NCBI GenBank assembly: GCA_963830885.1
Contig: CAWHOA010000028.1
Coordinates: 76,544 to 140,543 of the forward strand
DNA from: JAIBJN01 sp963830885
Lineage (GTDB): Bacteria > Actinomycetota > Thermoleophilia > Gaiellales > Gaiellaceae
DNA: 64,000 bases
Direction of reading: 5' to 3'
How positions within the stretch are numbered: position 1 is the stretch's first letter; each line of letters begins with the position of its first letter. The position numbers were made by a program, and so were the translations under genes. The notes under the pieces are model-generated. The model was not told where the DNA came from and made no database searches. It worked only from the letters and a program-made list of their open reading frames with translations. Positions 1 to 8,379 of the stretch are shown here, piece after piece.

Positions 1-2022
1 CCAGGTCCAGCGCGCGACGATGTCCTCCGGCGCCTCGACCTTCCCTTCGCCGATCGCCCGCAGGAGGACGCGCACGCCCTGGACGCGGTCCTTCTCCCAG
101 GTGGGGGCGGAGGTCACCATCGTGACGAGGTCGTCGAAGTCGGCCCGGTCGACGACCACCGCGACGCGGTCGCCGAGGGCCGAGAGGCGCAGGCGGCGGT
201 TCGGGTTCTCGGCGGCGCAGCTCATGAGGAAGGCCTCGCGGCATTCGCGGCTGGCCCGCGCGAGCTTCTCGGCAAAGGCCTGGCGCTCCTCGAACCGGAC
301 CTGCCGGCCCGCGATGCGCGCCCAGAGGAGCTGCTCGTCGTCGGCCAGGCGGCCCGGGTTGACGCGCTCCCACTCGCGCGTGATCACGGTCACGCGGCGG
401 CGCGGGTCGGGCGTCACGGGTACGAGCCAGGGCGCGGGGGAGAGCTTCCGTTTGGCGCGCCGCTGGATGCGGCGGCGCGGAGCCGGTGTCACGCGCGCGC
501 CGGGCCGGTAGAAGTCGGAGTCGAGCAGGCTGTGGATGGTGATGGTGCGGTCGTTGTGCGTCGCGGCGTCGTCCACGAAGTCGACGACGATGCCGGCCTC
601 CTTGCGGGGCGCCAGGCGCATGATTCGGCCGATCCGCTGCTGGTAGACCCGTCGGCTCGCCGTCGGCGCGAGGTGCATGCAGATCGTCGCGCGCGGGGAG
701 TTCCAGCCTTCCGCGAGAAGCTGTGCGTTGACGAGGACGTTGATGTCGCCGCGCTCGTAGGCTGCGAGGGTCTCGGCGAGCCTTACCGGCGGGGTGCGGC
801 CGCTGACGGCCTCCGCCTTGAGGCCCGCGGCTCGGAACTCCCGCGCCAGGTTGTAGGCGTGGTCGACTCCGGCCGCGTAGACGATGCCCGGCGTGGCGTC
901 GAAGCGGTCGCGGTACAGGCTCGCGGCCGCCTGGTTGAAGATGTCCTGGTCGAGGACCTTGGCGAGGACCTCCTGGTCGTAGTCCCCGCCGACGATGGGC
1001 ACGGAGGAGATGGCCGCCGCGGGCCGCACGCGCAGTGAGCGCAGGGGCGCTATCAGGCCGCGCCGCGCCGCATCCCCGAGGGGAAGGTCGTCCACCGAGG
1101 CGGGGAAGACGTCTGAGACCTGCTTGGCGATCAGCTGCTCGGTGGCGGTCATGCCGATGTAGATCGGCTCCGTGAGGCTGCGGATGGCGGCGCTGGTCTT
1201 CTCGCCGAGCGCCGTGTGCGCCTCGTCGCAGATGACGAGCTGGTAGGCGCTTCGCGAGACCGAGTTGACGTGGCGCGCGAACCAGGCGTAGGTCTGGATC
1301 GTGAGCGGGTTCGCCTGGAGCGGCTCCTGTCCCTGCAGGACGGCCGGCCGCAGCCGGCCGCCGTAGCCCTCGGTCGTCAGGTCACGCGTGAACTGGTCGA
1401 CCAGCAGGCGCCGGTGCGTGAGGATGAGGACGCCCATCGTCCGGGCGGCTTCGACGAAGCCGGCTGCCGCGATCGTCTTGCCGGACGCGGTCGGATGGCG
1501 GAAGCGGAAGCGGCGCACCGCGCCGGGATCGTTGTGGAGGCCGAGCTCCTCGGTCTCCTCGCCCTCGCCGTCCTCGTCGACTTCGCTCGCGCCTTCGTCC
1601 TCGAGCTCCTCGTCTGCCACGACCTGGCTCTCCGCCGCCGTGCCGTTCCCGTTGTCCGCGTGCTCCTCGTGGCGGGCGATCAGCTCGGCGAGCATGCCCG
1701 CGAGCGCGTCGATCTGGTGGCGGCGAAGCTCGGTCCCGGAGGCGAGGCGGGGCGGCTTGTCCGTGAGGACTCGCTCGAGCCCGAGCATGAGCGCGTACTC
1801 GACCTTCCACTCGGTCGACGGCGAGCGCCTGCCGGCGTCCATCTCGGCGAGAGCGGCGTCCAAGGCGCGCCGGCGAGCGCGACCCTCGGCGAGCACCTCG
1901 GCCGCGTCCTCGCCCGGGTGCAGGAAGGACTCGCCGGACCAGGCTTCAATGCGGTGGGCGGCCGCTGTCAGCGCGACCGTCGCCTCCGGCTGGACCGTCG
2001 GATGGCCTCGTGTTTCTTGCAT
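1..2022 (-). CDS. DEAD/DEAH-box superfamily 2 helicase (3' end off window)
   Basis: ATP-dependent nucleic-acid helicase/translocase of superfamily 2. The visible 674 codons start at an ATG whose complement is at 2020-2022 and run through the left edge, so the C terminus is missing. Visible motifs: Walker A HPTASGKT near residue 180, motif Ia ILTHRRLLVDQF, motif II CDEAH near residue 266, motif III GMTATE, and in the second RecA lobe NAQLLAEGWNSP and QQRIGRIMR (motif VI). Between the N-terminal helical segment and Walker A is a strongly acidic, Glu/Asp-rich insert at about residues 125-165. The arrangement resembles DEAH helicases related to the restriction-helicase/UvrB group; no nuclease domain is visible in the part present. 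A 9-bp inverted repeat (2062-2082) lies about 40 bp upstream. Helicase assignment is secure, precise role unknown. Confidence 0.88.
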   Translation of the reverse strand, partial: MQETRGHPTVQPEATVALTAAAHRIEAWSGESFLHPGEDAAEVLAEGRARRRALDAALAEMDAGRRSPSTEWKVEYALMLGLERVLTDKPPRLASGTELRRHQIDALAGMLAELIARHEEHADNGNGTAAESQVVADEELEDEGASEVDEDGEGEETEELGLHNDPGAVRRFRFRHPTASGKTIAAAGFVEAARTMGVLILTHRRLLVDQFTRDLTTEGYGGRLRPAVLQGQEPLQANPLTIQTYAWFARHVNSVSRSAYQLVICDEAHTALGEKTSAAIRSLTEPIYIGMTATEQLIAKQVSDVFPASVDDLPLGDAARRGLIAPLRSLRVRPAAAISSVPIVGGDYDQEVLAKVLDQDIFNQAAASLYRDRFDATPGIVYAAGVDHAYNLAREFRAAGLKAEAVSGRTPPVRLAETLAAYERGDINVLVNAQLLAEGWNSPRATICMHLAPTASRRVYQQRIGRIMRLAPRKEAGIVVDFVDDAATHNDRTITIHSLLDSDFYRPGARVTPAPRRRIQRRAKRKLSPAPWLVPVTPDPRRRVTVITREWERVNPGRLADDEQLLWARIAGRQVRFEERQAFAEKLARASRECREAFLMSCAAENPNRRLRLSALGDRVAVVVDRADFDDLVTMVTSAPTWEKDRVQGVRVLLRAIGEGKVEAPEDIVARWTW

Positions 2023-2061
2023 GGACGCAGCGCTGGTGCGCTGCTTGCTTCCTGGAGAGTG

Positions 2062-2082
2062 GGCGCGAGTGAAACTCGCGCC
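2062..2082. repeat. 9-bp inverted repeat in divergent intergenic region
   Basis: GGCGCGAGT and ACTCGCGCC are separated by three bases. The dyad lies in the 218-bp gap between the divergent helicase gene (start 2022, minus) and the plus-strand gene at 2241. It could be an operator or a short RNA hairpin in the helicase leader; nothing else is recognisable in this gap. Confidence 0.4.
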
Positions 2083-2240
2083 GCCCTCAGATATTACCGG
2101 ATCGCGCATCCGAGGTGGGCTTCGGGAGGTCCGCCTGCGAAAGCCGGGCGGACGCACGGGCAGCGCGACTGCTGTCGCATGGCTGAGCTGCGGCGCGGGG
2201 CGAGGAGGTCGTACGGCGCGGCGCGCTAGGCTCAGCGGCC

Positions 2241-2903
2241 GTGGACTGGGACGAGCACGCCGAGCGGGAGGAGGCGCGCTACGCGGACGGGCTCGCGCGC
2301 CTGCCGGCCGACCCCGACGGGCGGCAGAAGCAGCTCGTTCGAGTGGCGATGGCGGCCACCGGGGCCGGGCTCGCTCGGCTGATGCAGGGACGCCGGGCTG
2401 AGGCGGCCGGTTGGCTCGCGCGCTCGGCCGAACGCTTCCGCGAAAGCTACTCCGACGCGCCGCCGGAGAGCTGGGGGCGGCCGATCGGAGCGATCAAGGC
2501 GCGGGTGCTCGCCGGCGACCGCGAGGGCGCCGCGGGGGACGCCGGCTGGGCCCTCGAGCAGGAGCCGGCCGGGTCGGAGTCGCCGATCGGCCGGTATGCG
2601 GCCGTGCTCGCGCTGCTCGTCCTCGAGCGGGATGCAGACGCCCTGCCGCTTGCAGAGGGTCTGTGCCGTGAGCCGGAGGCGGCCTTTCCTCCTGCGGTTG
2701 CCGAGGCGCTCGGCGCGCTCGCGGCGGGCGATGCGGCCCGCTACCGGGACGGCGTGCGCCAGGTCCTCGCCTCGTTCGAGGGGCGGGACGCCTACCTCGA
2801 GGACATCCCGGTCGCGGACACGGTCGTCGTGCTGGAAGCGCTCGCCGCGCGTCGCGGCCTGGCGGCGGGCCTCACCTCGCCCTTGCTCCCTCCGGGGAGC
2901 TAG
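2241..2903 (+). CDS. Hypothetical helical-repeat (TPR-like) protein
   Basis: A 220-residue soluble protein starting at GTG. No signal peptide or membrane segment. It is rich in Ala, Arg and Leu and is predicted by eye to be all alpha-helical, with repeated helix-turn-helix units such as GLARLMQGRRAEAAGWLAR and ARVLAGDREGAAGDAGWALE, the spacing expected of tetratricopeptide-like repeats. No catalytic motif is visible. It is divergent from the helicase gene and convergent with the gene ending at 2900, whose stop overlaps its last bases. I do not recognise the family; an adaptor or immunity-type protein are both possible, but nothing here decides it. Confidence 0.6.
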   Translation: MDWDEHAEREEARYADGLARLPADPDGRQKQLVRVAMAATGAGLARLMQGRRAEAAGWLARSAERFRESYSDAPPESWGRPIGAIKARVLAGDREGAAGDAGWALEQEPAGSESPIGRYAAVLALLVLERDADALPLAEGLCREPEAAFPPAVAEALGALAAGDAARYRDGVRQVLASFEGRDAYLEDIPVADTVVVLEALAARRGLAAGLTSPLLPPGS

Positions 2904-3586
2904 GCGTCGTCGTCCGAGAGCTCCGCGATGTCCACGGAGACGATCGTGTCGGGCTTGAGGAAGCGGCCGCTCACGAAGGGCCACTCGTCGGAGTCGGCGT
3001 CGGCGACCTGACTCATGATCGTCCTCGCCTCGAGCTTGGCTGCGGCCTGGTCCGGGAAGTCCCCGGCCTCGACGCGCTCGCCGTTCGTGAGGCGGATGGT
3101 CATGCGCCACATCGTGGACGTCTCTGCCGGCGGTTCGAAGGCCTGGGGCGCAGGCTCGGGCTCCTCGGCGGCAGGCGGGTACGGAGCCGGGAGAGGCGCT
3201 GGAGGCTGCGGCAGGGGGACAGGCTCGGCGGAGGTGGGCGGCTTGAAGGCGGCCGGCGGCAGGAAGACGAACGCGGGCTCCTGGGCGATCTCCGGCTCCG
3301 GCTCGACCTCCTGCTCCGGCGCGGCGTCCGGCTCGAGCGCGGCCGGCTCCGGCGCGAAGGCCGGCTCGGTCACACGGAGCGGCTCGTACGCGACGAGGGG
3401 CTCGACGGGAGGGGGAGCGGAAGCCCTCTGCGGTGGCCAGCCGACGGGCTCCGGGAGGAGGGGCGGCTCGGGCGCCGCGGTCGGCTCGCCGGCGGTGGGG
3501 GGCTCGTAGGCTTCGGGGACGACCGGGTCGGGGACCGGCGTCGGCTCGGCGAGGAGCAGGGGCTCAGGCTCAGGGCTCGACGGCAA
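2900..3586 (-). CDS. Continuation of the MshEN protein: Pro/Glu linker and conserved C-terminal domain (shifted frame)
   Basis: This frame opens at a TTG (3586) overlapping the end of the preceding frame by 17 bases. About 150 residues are Pro/Glu/Ala/Val repeats identical in style to the end of the upstream frame (EPEPLLLAEPTPVP versus EPEPFVAVEP). The last about 70 residues are a compact, non-repetitive domain beginning WRMTIRLTNGERVEAGDFPD and ending DIAELSDDDA. Joining needs skipping one base near 3575, i.e. a single inserted base within a GC-rich repeat. Either an assembly or natural slippage indel in the repeat, or less likely two overlapping genes. The C-terminal domain is not one I can name. 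Combined product would be about 500 residues. Confidence 0.55.
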   Translation of the reverse strand: MPSSPEPEPLLLAEPTPVPDPVVPEAYEPPTAGEPTAAPEPPLLPEPVGWPPQRASAPPPVEPLVAYEPLRVTEPAFAPEPAALEPDAAPEQEVEPEPEIAQEPAFVFLPPAAFKPPTSAEPVPLPQPPAPLPAPYPPAAEEPEPAPQAFEPPAETSTMWRMTIRLTNGERVEAGDFPDQAAAKLEARTIMSQVADADSDEWPFVSGRFLKPDTIVSVDIAELSDDDA

Positions 3587-4424
3587 CGAACGGCTCGGGC
3601 TCGGCGGTAGCGACCGGCTCGGGCTCGGGAGCTGCGACCGGCTCAGGCTCGGGCTTCGCGAGTGGCTCGACGTCGAGGGGCTCGACGCTGAAAGGGTCGT
3701 CGGGTACCGGAACCCAGCGCGCTTCCGGCGAGGCGTCGAGGTCCGTGAGCGCCGGCGGGAGCTCGGGCTCCGGCGTGGCCTCCACCTCGGCCGCGAACGG
3801 CGCGGGCTCCTGCGGAGCGGCGGCCTCGTGGTCGTGGGCGGACGGCGGCGCGATCAGGTCGGCGTCGGCGGGCGCGTAGCCATTGCGATGCTCGATGTGG
3901 GACACGGGCTCCTCCTTGGCCGGCGCGGGCGGCGAGGCCGCCTCGGGCGAGGCCGTCTCGGGTGGGGGGAGCGGCCGGGAGTACACGTCGGCCGCGATCT
4001 CGGCAAGCTCGCCAGGGGCCGAGACGACGAAGCGCGCGTCGTCGCGGCCGAGCGCCTCGCGGATGTTCCGCATCAGCACGTCGTCCGTCGGATCGGCGAT
4101 CGCCACGACCGGGAGCTCGCCGTCGAAGGAGTACGGCAGCGCCCGGAAGAGGCGCGCCTGCTCCTCGGTGAAGAGGGTCGCGGCCGAAGGGTCGACGATC
4201 TGCTCGCGAAGGGTGACGAAGTCGAGGCCCTTCTGCCCTGCCAGGAGGCGGGCCAGGTCGATCTCGGAGATGAGGCCACGCTCCGTGAGAATCTCGCCGA
4301 GGCGCTTGCCGGTCTTCACGCCCTCCTCGAGGGCGCTCTCGATCGTCTCCGCGGGCAGGAGGCCGGCCCGGAAGATCAGGGTGCCCAGCGGGGCGTCGGG
4401 ACGTTCGCGGAGGGGAGTGCTCAC
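3570..4424 (-). CDS. MshEN-domain (GspE/PilB N-terminal) protein with Pro/Glu-rich linker, N-terminal part
   Basis: Start chosen at GTG 4424, which has GGAGAG five bases upstream. The first about 150 residues form the N-terminal domain of type II secretion/type IV pilus ATPases (GspE_N, MshEN). Two consecutive 24-residue-type motifs are visible: PLGTLIFRAGLLPAETIESA and, better conserved, RLGEILTERGLISEIDLARL followed by LAGQ; in MshE this RLG..L...G pattern contacts cyclic di-GMP. No Walker motifs follow, so this is a stand-alone sensor/adaptor and not a secretion ATPase. After the domain comes a long low-complexity linker of EPEPVA-type repeats. The frame closes at 3570, but the same composition continues without a break one frame over (2900-3586), so the two pieces were very probably one gene. 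Confidence 0.72.
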   Translation of the reverse strand: MSTPLRERPDAPLGTLIFRAGLLPAETIESALEEGVKTGKRLGEILTERGLISEIDLARLLAGQKGLDFVTLREQIVDPSAATLFTEEQARLFRALPYSFDGELPVVAIADPTDDVLMRNIREALGRDDARFVVSAPGELAEIAADVYSRPLPPPETASPEAASPPAPAKEEPVSHIEHRNGYAPADADLIAPPSAHDHEAAAPQEPAPFAAEVEATPEPELPPALTDLDASPEARWVPVPDDPFSVEPLDVEPLAKPEPEPVAAPEPEPVATAEPEPFVAVEP

Positions 4425-4612
4425 AGGCTCTCCGTCACTCCGCGCAGCCGTGCCGCGCGGGTCGCCAGGGGGTTGAGTCGTGTCCACTTCATAAGCCGCA
4501 GAGGGAGCGGCCTTCCGCTCCGTGCTGGTCTGAGTATCGTCCGATCCGCTGAGCGGGTTATCACCCTCCCGGGTGATACCGAGTGGCTCTATGCCGTTTC
4601 GTAGGGGGCCCG

Positions 4613-5827
4613 TCAGACGAGCAGGCCTGTGGCGTACATGAGCGCGAGCCCGGCCAGGAAGCCGCCGACGGCATACCCGGACGTGAGCCCACCGGGCGCG
4701 CGGCGCGCGACGTAGCGCACCACTTCGACGACCACCTGCAGCGCCGCGCCGGCGGCGATGGAGAAGAAGAGGACGGCGAGGACGTCGTTGGTGAGGTACC
4801 CGCCGATCCACGCACCGAAGATCGTCGGTGCGCCTGCGACGAGCACGAGCGCCGTAAGGCGCCCAGGCCGGGCGGCTCCCCCTCGGCGGCCGGTGCGGCG
4901 ATCCCCAGCCCCTCCGTGACGTTGTGGAGCATGAACCCGACGATGAGGAACGTCCCGAGCGTCAGCTCTCCGAGCGCGAACGAGCTTCCGACAGCGAGGC
5001 CCTCGCCGAGGTTGTGGACGCCGATCCCGACGGCGACGAGGGTCGCCAGGGCGAGCCCGCCGAGCGTGCCGCCCTTCGCGGCGCCCGCGCGGCCGAGCCG
5101 CTGCGAGAGGAAGGTCAGGGCGAGGTAGCTCGCGGCGACGCCGAGGACGACCAGCCCCGTCCCGCCCAGGGCGCCGGGCAAGCGCCGCCTGCAGCTCCAG
5201 CGCCTCGGTCAGCGCCTCGATCGCGAGGAAGGTCAGGAGCCCGCCGGTCAGGGCCATGAATGCCGCCAGCCACTCGGGCCGTGCGCGCCTGAGCGACGGA
5301 AGCCAGAGCAGGCCGAGCGCCACCGGGACGATGCCGACGAGGGCGCCGATGATGGCGTAGCCGAGGAAGCCCCCCGGGCTCGGCTCGGGCGTCTCCACCG
5401 CAGCCGCGATCTCGTGCGTCGTCTGGATGCCCGTCGAGCTCGTGACTCCGACTGCGATCGGCTCGTCCTCGACCCAGGCATAGGGGACGACGATGGTGGC
5501 CGAGCGCAGGCGCCCGAGCGTGGCTGGGCCGTCGACGGTGAAGGGGACGATCGCGTCGTCCACGGTCACCGTGGCGATGGTCAGATCCTCGCGCTGCGGG
5601 TTCGTCACCCGGATCCGGATCTCGCCCGGCGAGAACTCGACCCGGCGGACGTCGAAGGCGTCGGGCGGCGGCGGGTTTTCCCCGACCAGCTCGAGCAGGG
5701 AGCCGCCGCGCGCGGCGAAGAGCGAGACGACGGCGACGAGCAGGACGATGGGGACGAGCGCCCACAGGCGCCAGCGCAGCGATTCATTGCGCCGCGGGCT
5801 CTGCTCGGCGGCCGAGTGGGCTTCCAT
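4613..5827 (-). CDS. ZIP-family metal transporter with extracellular N-terminal domain (two compensating frameshifts)
   Basis: Start ATG 5827 has GGAGAGG seven bases upstream. An N-terminal membrane anchor (ALVPIVLLVAVVSLFAA) is followed by an about 100-residue beta-rich exoplasmic domain, then a ZIP-like membrane core: IEALTEALELQAAL, the histidine-rich helix VGIGVHNLGEGLAVGSSFAL (HNxxEG) and VGFMLHNVTEGLGIAAP (second HNxxEG), and C-terminal helices. HN..EG pairs form the metal site of ZIP transporters (Zn/Fe/Mn import or efflux direction not decidable). Reading the whole protein needs a change of frame near 5180 (one extra base) and back near 4865 (one missing base); the compensating pair suggests sequence errors and not decay. 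It follows the multicopper oxidase by 73 bp and is likely its operon partner. Confidence 0.72.
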   Translation of the reverse strand: MEAHSAAEQSPRRNESLRWRLWALVPIVLLVAVVSLFAARGGSLLELVGENPPPPDAFDVRRVEFSPGEIRIRVTNPQREDLTIATVTVDDAIVPFTVDGPATLGRLRSATIVVPYAWVEDEPIAVGVTSSTGIQTTHEIAAAVETPEPSPGGFLGYAIIGALVGIVPVALGLLWLPSLRRARPEWLAAFMALTGGLLTFLAIEALTEALELQAALARRPGRDGAGRPRRRRELPRPDLPLAAARPRGRREGRHARRARPGDPRRRRDRRPQPRRGPRCRKLVRARRADARDVPHRRVHAPQRHGGAGDRRTGRRGGAARPGRLTALVLVAGAPTIFGAWIGGYLTNDVLAVLFFSIAAGAALQVVVEVVRYVARRAPGGLTSGYAVGGFLAGLALMYATGLLV

Positions 5828-5900
5828 CAGTGCCTCTCCAGGTGATGCTGCTGTGCTGTCGCGGGGCAGAAGTGCGGAATGCATCGGCTGGTGGGGCACC

Positions 5901-6899
5901 TCAGTCGGAGACCTCGAAGAAGCCCATCCAGCCGAGCTCGGCGAACTCGGACTGGTGCGCGTGGAACATGAAGTTCCCCGTGTTGGCGAAGTCGATCTCG
6001 ATGATCCCGCGCTGGCCCTGGCAGAGCATGACCGTGTCCGTGTACTCGAACGTGTCGCTCGTCCCGGTCGGGTAGTAGCGGAAGAAGTCGCCGTGGAGGT
6101 GGAACGAGTTGACCAGATCGAACTCGGTCAGATTGGCGAGGTAGATGCGCACCGTCTGGGAGCGCTTCACCTTGATCGGGTAGCGCGCGTAGTAGAAGGC
6201 GGGCCCGTTCACCGCGTAGAAGTTGTTCTCGCCGTCGCCATCGGTGTCGAACGCGTTCATCACCATCACCAGCTCCTGCGCGGGCGGCCGCGGCTCGGGC
6301 GGGTCGATGATGAACGCGCCGTAGAGGCCCTTGTGGATGTGCTTCTTGAGCGGGGTGGCGTGGCAGTGGTAGAGGTGCATCCCGTACGGGCGCGCCGGGA
6401 ACTCGTACGTGAAGCTCCCGCCCGGCTCGACGATCTCGAAGACCCCGTCCATGTTCGCCGGGTGGATTCCGTGGAAGTGGATCGTGTGAGGATGGCCGCC
6501 GCCGTTTCGAAACTCGACCCGCAGGATGTCGTCCTCCGTCGCACGGATCACCGGGCCGGGTGCGGTGCCGTTGTACGTCCACGCCGGGTAGAAGACGCCC
6601 TTGGCGACCTCGATCTCCGTGTCCTGCGCGAGCAGCGTGTACTCGCGGACGCGGCCGGGCTGATGCGGCAGTGCGGCCGGCGGGTACGTGACCGCGTCGA
6701 GGTCGTTCGGGCCGCCCGGAGCGGGCGCCGCCTCGCCGATCATGGCGGCATGCCCCATCGCCGGGTGCTCCGTGCCCATGTGCGTGGCCTCGAGCTCCCT
6801 CCGGCCGGCCAGGGCCATTCCGGCGAACGGCGCGGCCGCGACGACGGGGGCGACGCCCGCGATCAGCTGGCGCCGGCTCAGTCCACGAGGCTTAGACAT
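5901..6899 (-). CDS. Two-domain multicopper oxidase, Tat-exported
   Basis: 332 residues from ATG 6899. A twin-arginine signal (LSRRQLIAGVAP) with a following hydrophobic stretch directs export. Copper motifs: HPHTIHFHG (HxH, domain 1), HLYHCHATPLKKH (HCH...H, carrying the type 1 copper Cys in domain 1), NSFHLHGDFF, and FMFHAHQSEFAELGWMG (HxH, domain 2, without a Cys). About 300 mature residues and a T1 site in domain 1 fit two-domain (small laccase or nitrite-reductase-like) multicopper oxidases. Expected role: oxidation of Cu(I), Mn(II) or Fe(II), or phenolics, outside the membrane, with oxygen reduced at the trinuclear site formed between subunits. Its start codon lies inside a perfect palindrome and a ZIP transporter follows, so a metal-homeostasis operon is likely. 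Confidence 0.88.
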   Translation of the reverse strand: MSKPRGLSRRQLIAGVAPVVAAAPFAGMALAGRRELEATHMGTEHPAMGHAAMIGEAAPAPGGPNDLDAVTYPPAALPHQPGRVREYTLLAQDTEIEVAKGVFYPAWTYNGTAPGPVIRATEDDILRVEFRNGGGHPHTIHFHGIHPANMDGVFEIVEPGGSFTYEFPARPYGMHLYHCHATPLKKHIHKGLYGAFIIDPPEPRPPAQELVMVMNAFDTDGDGENNFYAVNGPAFYYARYPIKVKRSQTVRIYLANLTEFDLVNSFHLHGDFFRYYPTGTSDTFEYTDTVMLCQGQRGIIEIDFANTGNFMFHAHQSEFAELGWMGFFEVSD

Positions 6900-6919
6900 G
6901 TCTAAATCATAGTTTAGAC
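6892..6919. promoter_or_regulatory. Palindromic operator overlapping the multicopper oxidase start codon
   Basis: TTAGACATGTCTAA (6892-6905) is a perfect 14-bp palindrome whose central ATG is the start codon itself on the minus strand. A third half-site, TTTAGAC, lies at 6913-6919, 22 bp from the first (two helical turns). Repeated TTAGAC/TTAGGC half-sites resemble DtxR/MntR/IdeR-type metal-regulator boxes; that family assignment is inference. Confidence 0.5.
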
Positions 6920-6948
6920 GCGCGTGCCCGGGCAAGACGCGGCAACCT

Positions 6949-7581
6949 ATGACCGGAGACGCATTGACGATTGCCTTCTGCGACGAGACGGACTTCGGAT
7001 TCGGCTGGATCGCATCCGAGCCGGAGCTGCTCCAGCGGGCCTCGCACGCGCTCGCCGTGGAGGGGCGGGTGTGGCTCGTCGACCCCGTGGACGGACCCGG
7101 GGTGGAGGAGCGCGTCCGTGCGCTCGGGGAGCCGGCGGGCGTCCTCCAGCTGATCGACCGCCACGATCGAGACTGCGCGGAGCTCGCCGGGCGGCTCGGC
7201 GCGCCGCTCCACCGCGTACCGCTCGGCGGCGTGCCGGGCTCGCCGCTCGAAGCGCGGAAGATCCTCGACGCCCCCGGCTGGCACGAGGTCGCGCTCTGGT
7301 GGGAGGCCCGGAGCGTCCTGGTCTGCGCCGAGGCGCTCGGGACGGTCCCGTACTTCCGCGGCCCGGACGAGACGCTCGGCGTCCATCCGTTTCTGCGGCT
7401 CTACCAGCCGAGGGGTCTCAGGGACATGGCCAAGTGCCTGGCACCGGAGCACATCCTCGTCGGCCACGGGGAGGGCGTCCACGGCGAGGTCGCTGCGCCC
7501 GCGCTCGCGCAGGCCGTGCGCGGCGCGCGACGGGCGACGCCGCGCTGGCTCAGCCACCAGCTACACAGGAGGAAGCGATGA
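6949..7581 (+). CDS. Degenerate metallo-beta-lactamase-fold-like protein
   Basis: 210 residues from ATG 6949. The pattern of alternating strands and helices with WLVDPVDGPGVEERVRAL, VLQLIDRHDRDCAELAGRL and ILVGHGEGVHGEV recalls the metallo-beta-lactamase fold, where the second segment would be the HxHxDH loop, here reduced to DRHDRD. Most metal ligands are absent, so catalysis is doubtful. Stop TGA overlaps the start of the peroxiredoxin-like gene (ATGA), so the two are translationally coupled and probably work in the same redox or detoxification process. Divergent from the multicopper oxidase with 49 bp between start codons, so the palindrome at 6892 could influence both. Fold assignment moderate. 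Confidence 0.6.
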   Translation: MTGDALTIAFCDETDFGFGWIASEPELLQRASHALAVEGRVWLVDPVDGPGVEERVRALGEPAGVLQLIDRHDRDCAELAGRLGAPLHRVPLGGVPGSPLEARKILDAPGWHEVALWWEARSVLVCAEALGTVPYFRGPDETLGVHPFLRLYQPRGLRDMAKCLAPEHILVGHGEGVHGEVAAPALAQAVRGARRATPRWLSHQLHRRKR

Positions 7582-8369
7582 GAGACGACCTCGTCCCCGG
7601 CAACCCGTTCCCCGATCTGCACCTTCCCGACACGACCGGCCGGGAGGTCGCGCTCAGCGAGATCGCTCGGGGCCAGCCGCTCGTGCTCGCGTTCGTCCGC
7701 GGGTGGTGGTGCCCGAAAGAGCAGGTGCGCCTGCAGAATCTCGTCGGCTTCCAGGAGGAGCTCCAGCGCGAGCTCGGGCGGCTGGCCGTCGTCACGATCG
7801 ACGAGCCCTACGTCAACGGGGCCTTCCGAGCCGGCCTCGGAGGCGCGTTCCCGTTCCTCTCCGACGTCGACCGGCGGGTCGCGGAGGAGCTCGATCTCCT
7901 CGAGCTGACCGACGAGACCCACCTGCCCTTCCTCCCGTTCACCTTCGTGCTCGACTCGCGCCTCGTGATCTCGAGGATCTGGTGCGGGTTCTGGTACTGG
8001 GGCAACCCGACCATCGAGGAGCTCCGCCTGGCGCTGCGCGAGATCGCCGCGGCCGAGCAGCCCAGCTTCGACCCGCAGGCGGTCTGGGAGACGGGGGGCT
8101 CGGCGCCGCCCGACGCGGGGATCGACGCGCCGGTCGTCTGGATCCGGGAGAGCTCGGGCGGGCACGAGCTCTGGCGCGGCGTCCACGAAGGGCCGGTCCC
8201 GGAGGTCGGCGACGAGCTCGGCCGCTCGCCGGTCGACGGCCGAGCCTGGGTCGTTCGCCGTCTGGAGGAGGCCGGCGGCCGCGTCGCGATCCACCTCAGC
8301 AAGGAGGGTCCCACGGGCGATCCCCGCCTCGTCGGCCACCACATGACTGCCGGCCCTCGCGTGCCGTAG
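7578..8369 (+). CDS. Peroxiredoxin-like (AhpC/TSA) thioredoxin-fold protein
   Basis: 263 residues from ATG 7578, with AGGAGG five bases upstream and a 4-base ATGA overlap with the preceding gene. Residues 1-165 form a thioredoxin-like domain: GNPFPDLHLPDTTGREVALS, then FVRGWWCPKEQVRLQNL with Cys45 in the place of the peroxidatic cysteine, and FTFVLDSRLVISRIWCG with a second Cys. The usual PxxxT/S-xx-C surroundings are altered (RGWWC), as in the peroxiredoxin-like subgroup. The C-terminal about 95 residues (VVWIRESSGGHELWRGVHEG) are a separate small domain of unknown role. Likely cytoplasmic thiol peroxidase or thiol-disulfide enzyme. Confidence 0.78.
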   Translation: MRDDLVPGNPFPDLHLPDTTGREVALSEIARGQPLVLAFVRGWWCPKEQVRLQNLVGFQEELQRELGRLAVVTIDEPYVNGAFRAGLGGAFPFLSDVDRRVAEELDLLELTDETHLPFLPFTFVLDSRLVISRIWCGFWYWGNPTIEELRLALREIAAAEQPSFDPQAVWETGGSAPPDAGIDAPVVWIRESSGGHELWRGVHEGPVPEVGDELGRSPVDGRAWVVRRLEEAGGRVAIHLSKEGPTGDPRLVGHHMTAGPRVP

Positions 8370-8379
8370 AGTCCCGACG

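Noticed and set aside
20..2401. Long open frames on the plus strand across the helicase region
   Set aside because: They are Arg/Asp/Ala-rich shadows of the minus-strand helicase, which has all SF2 motifs; high GC keeps antisense frames open.
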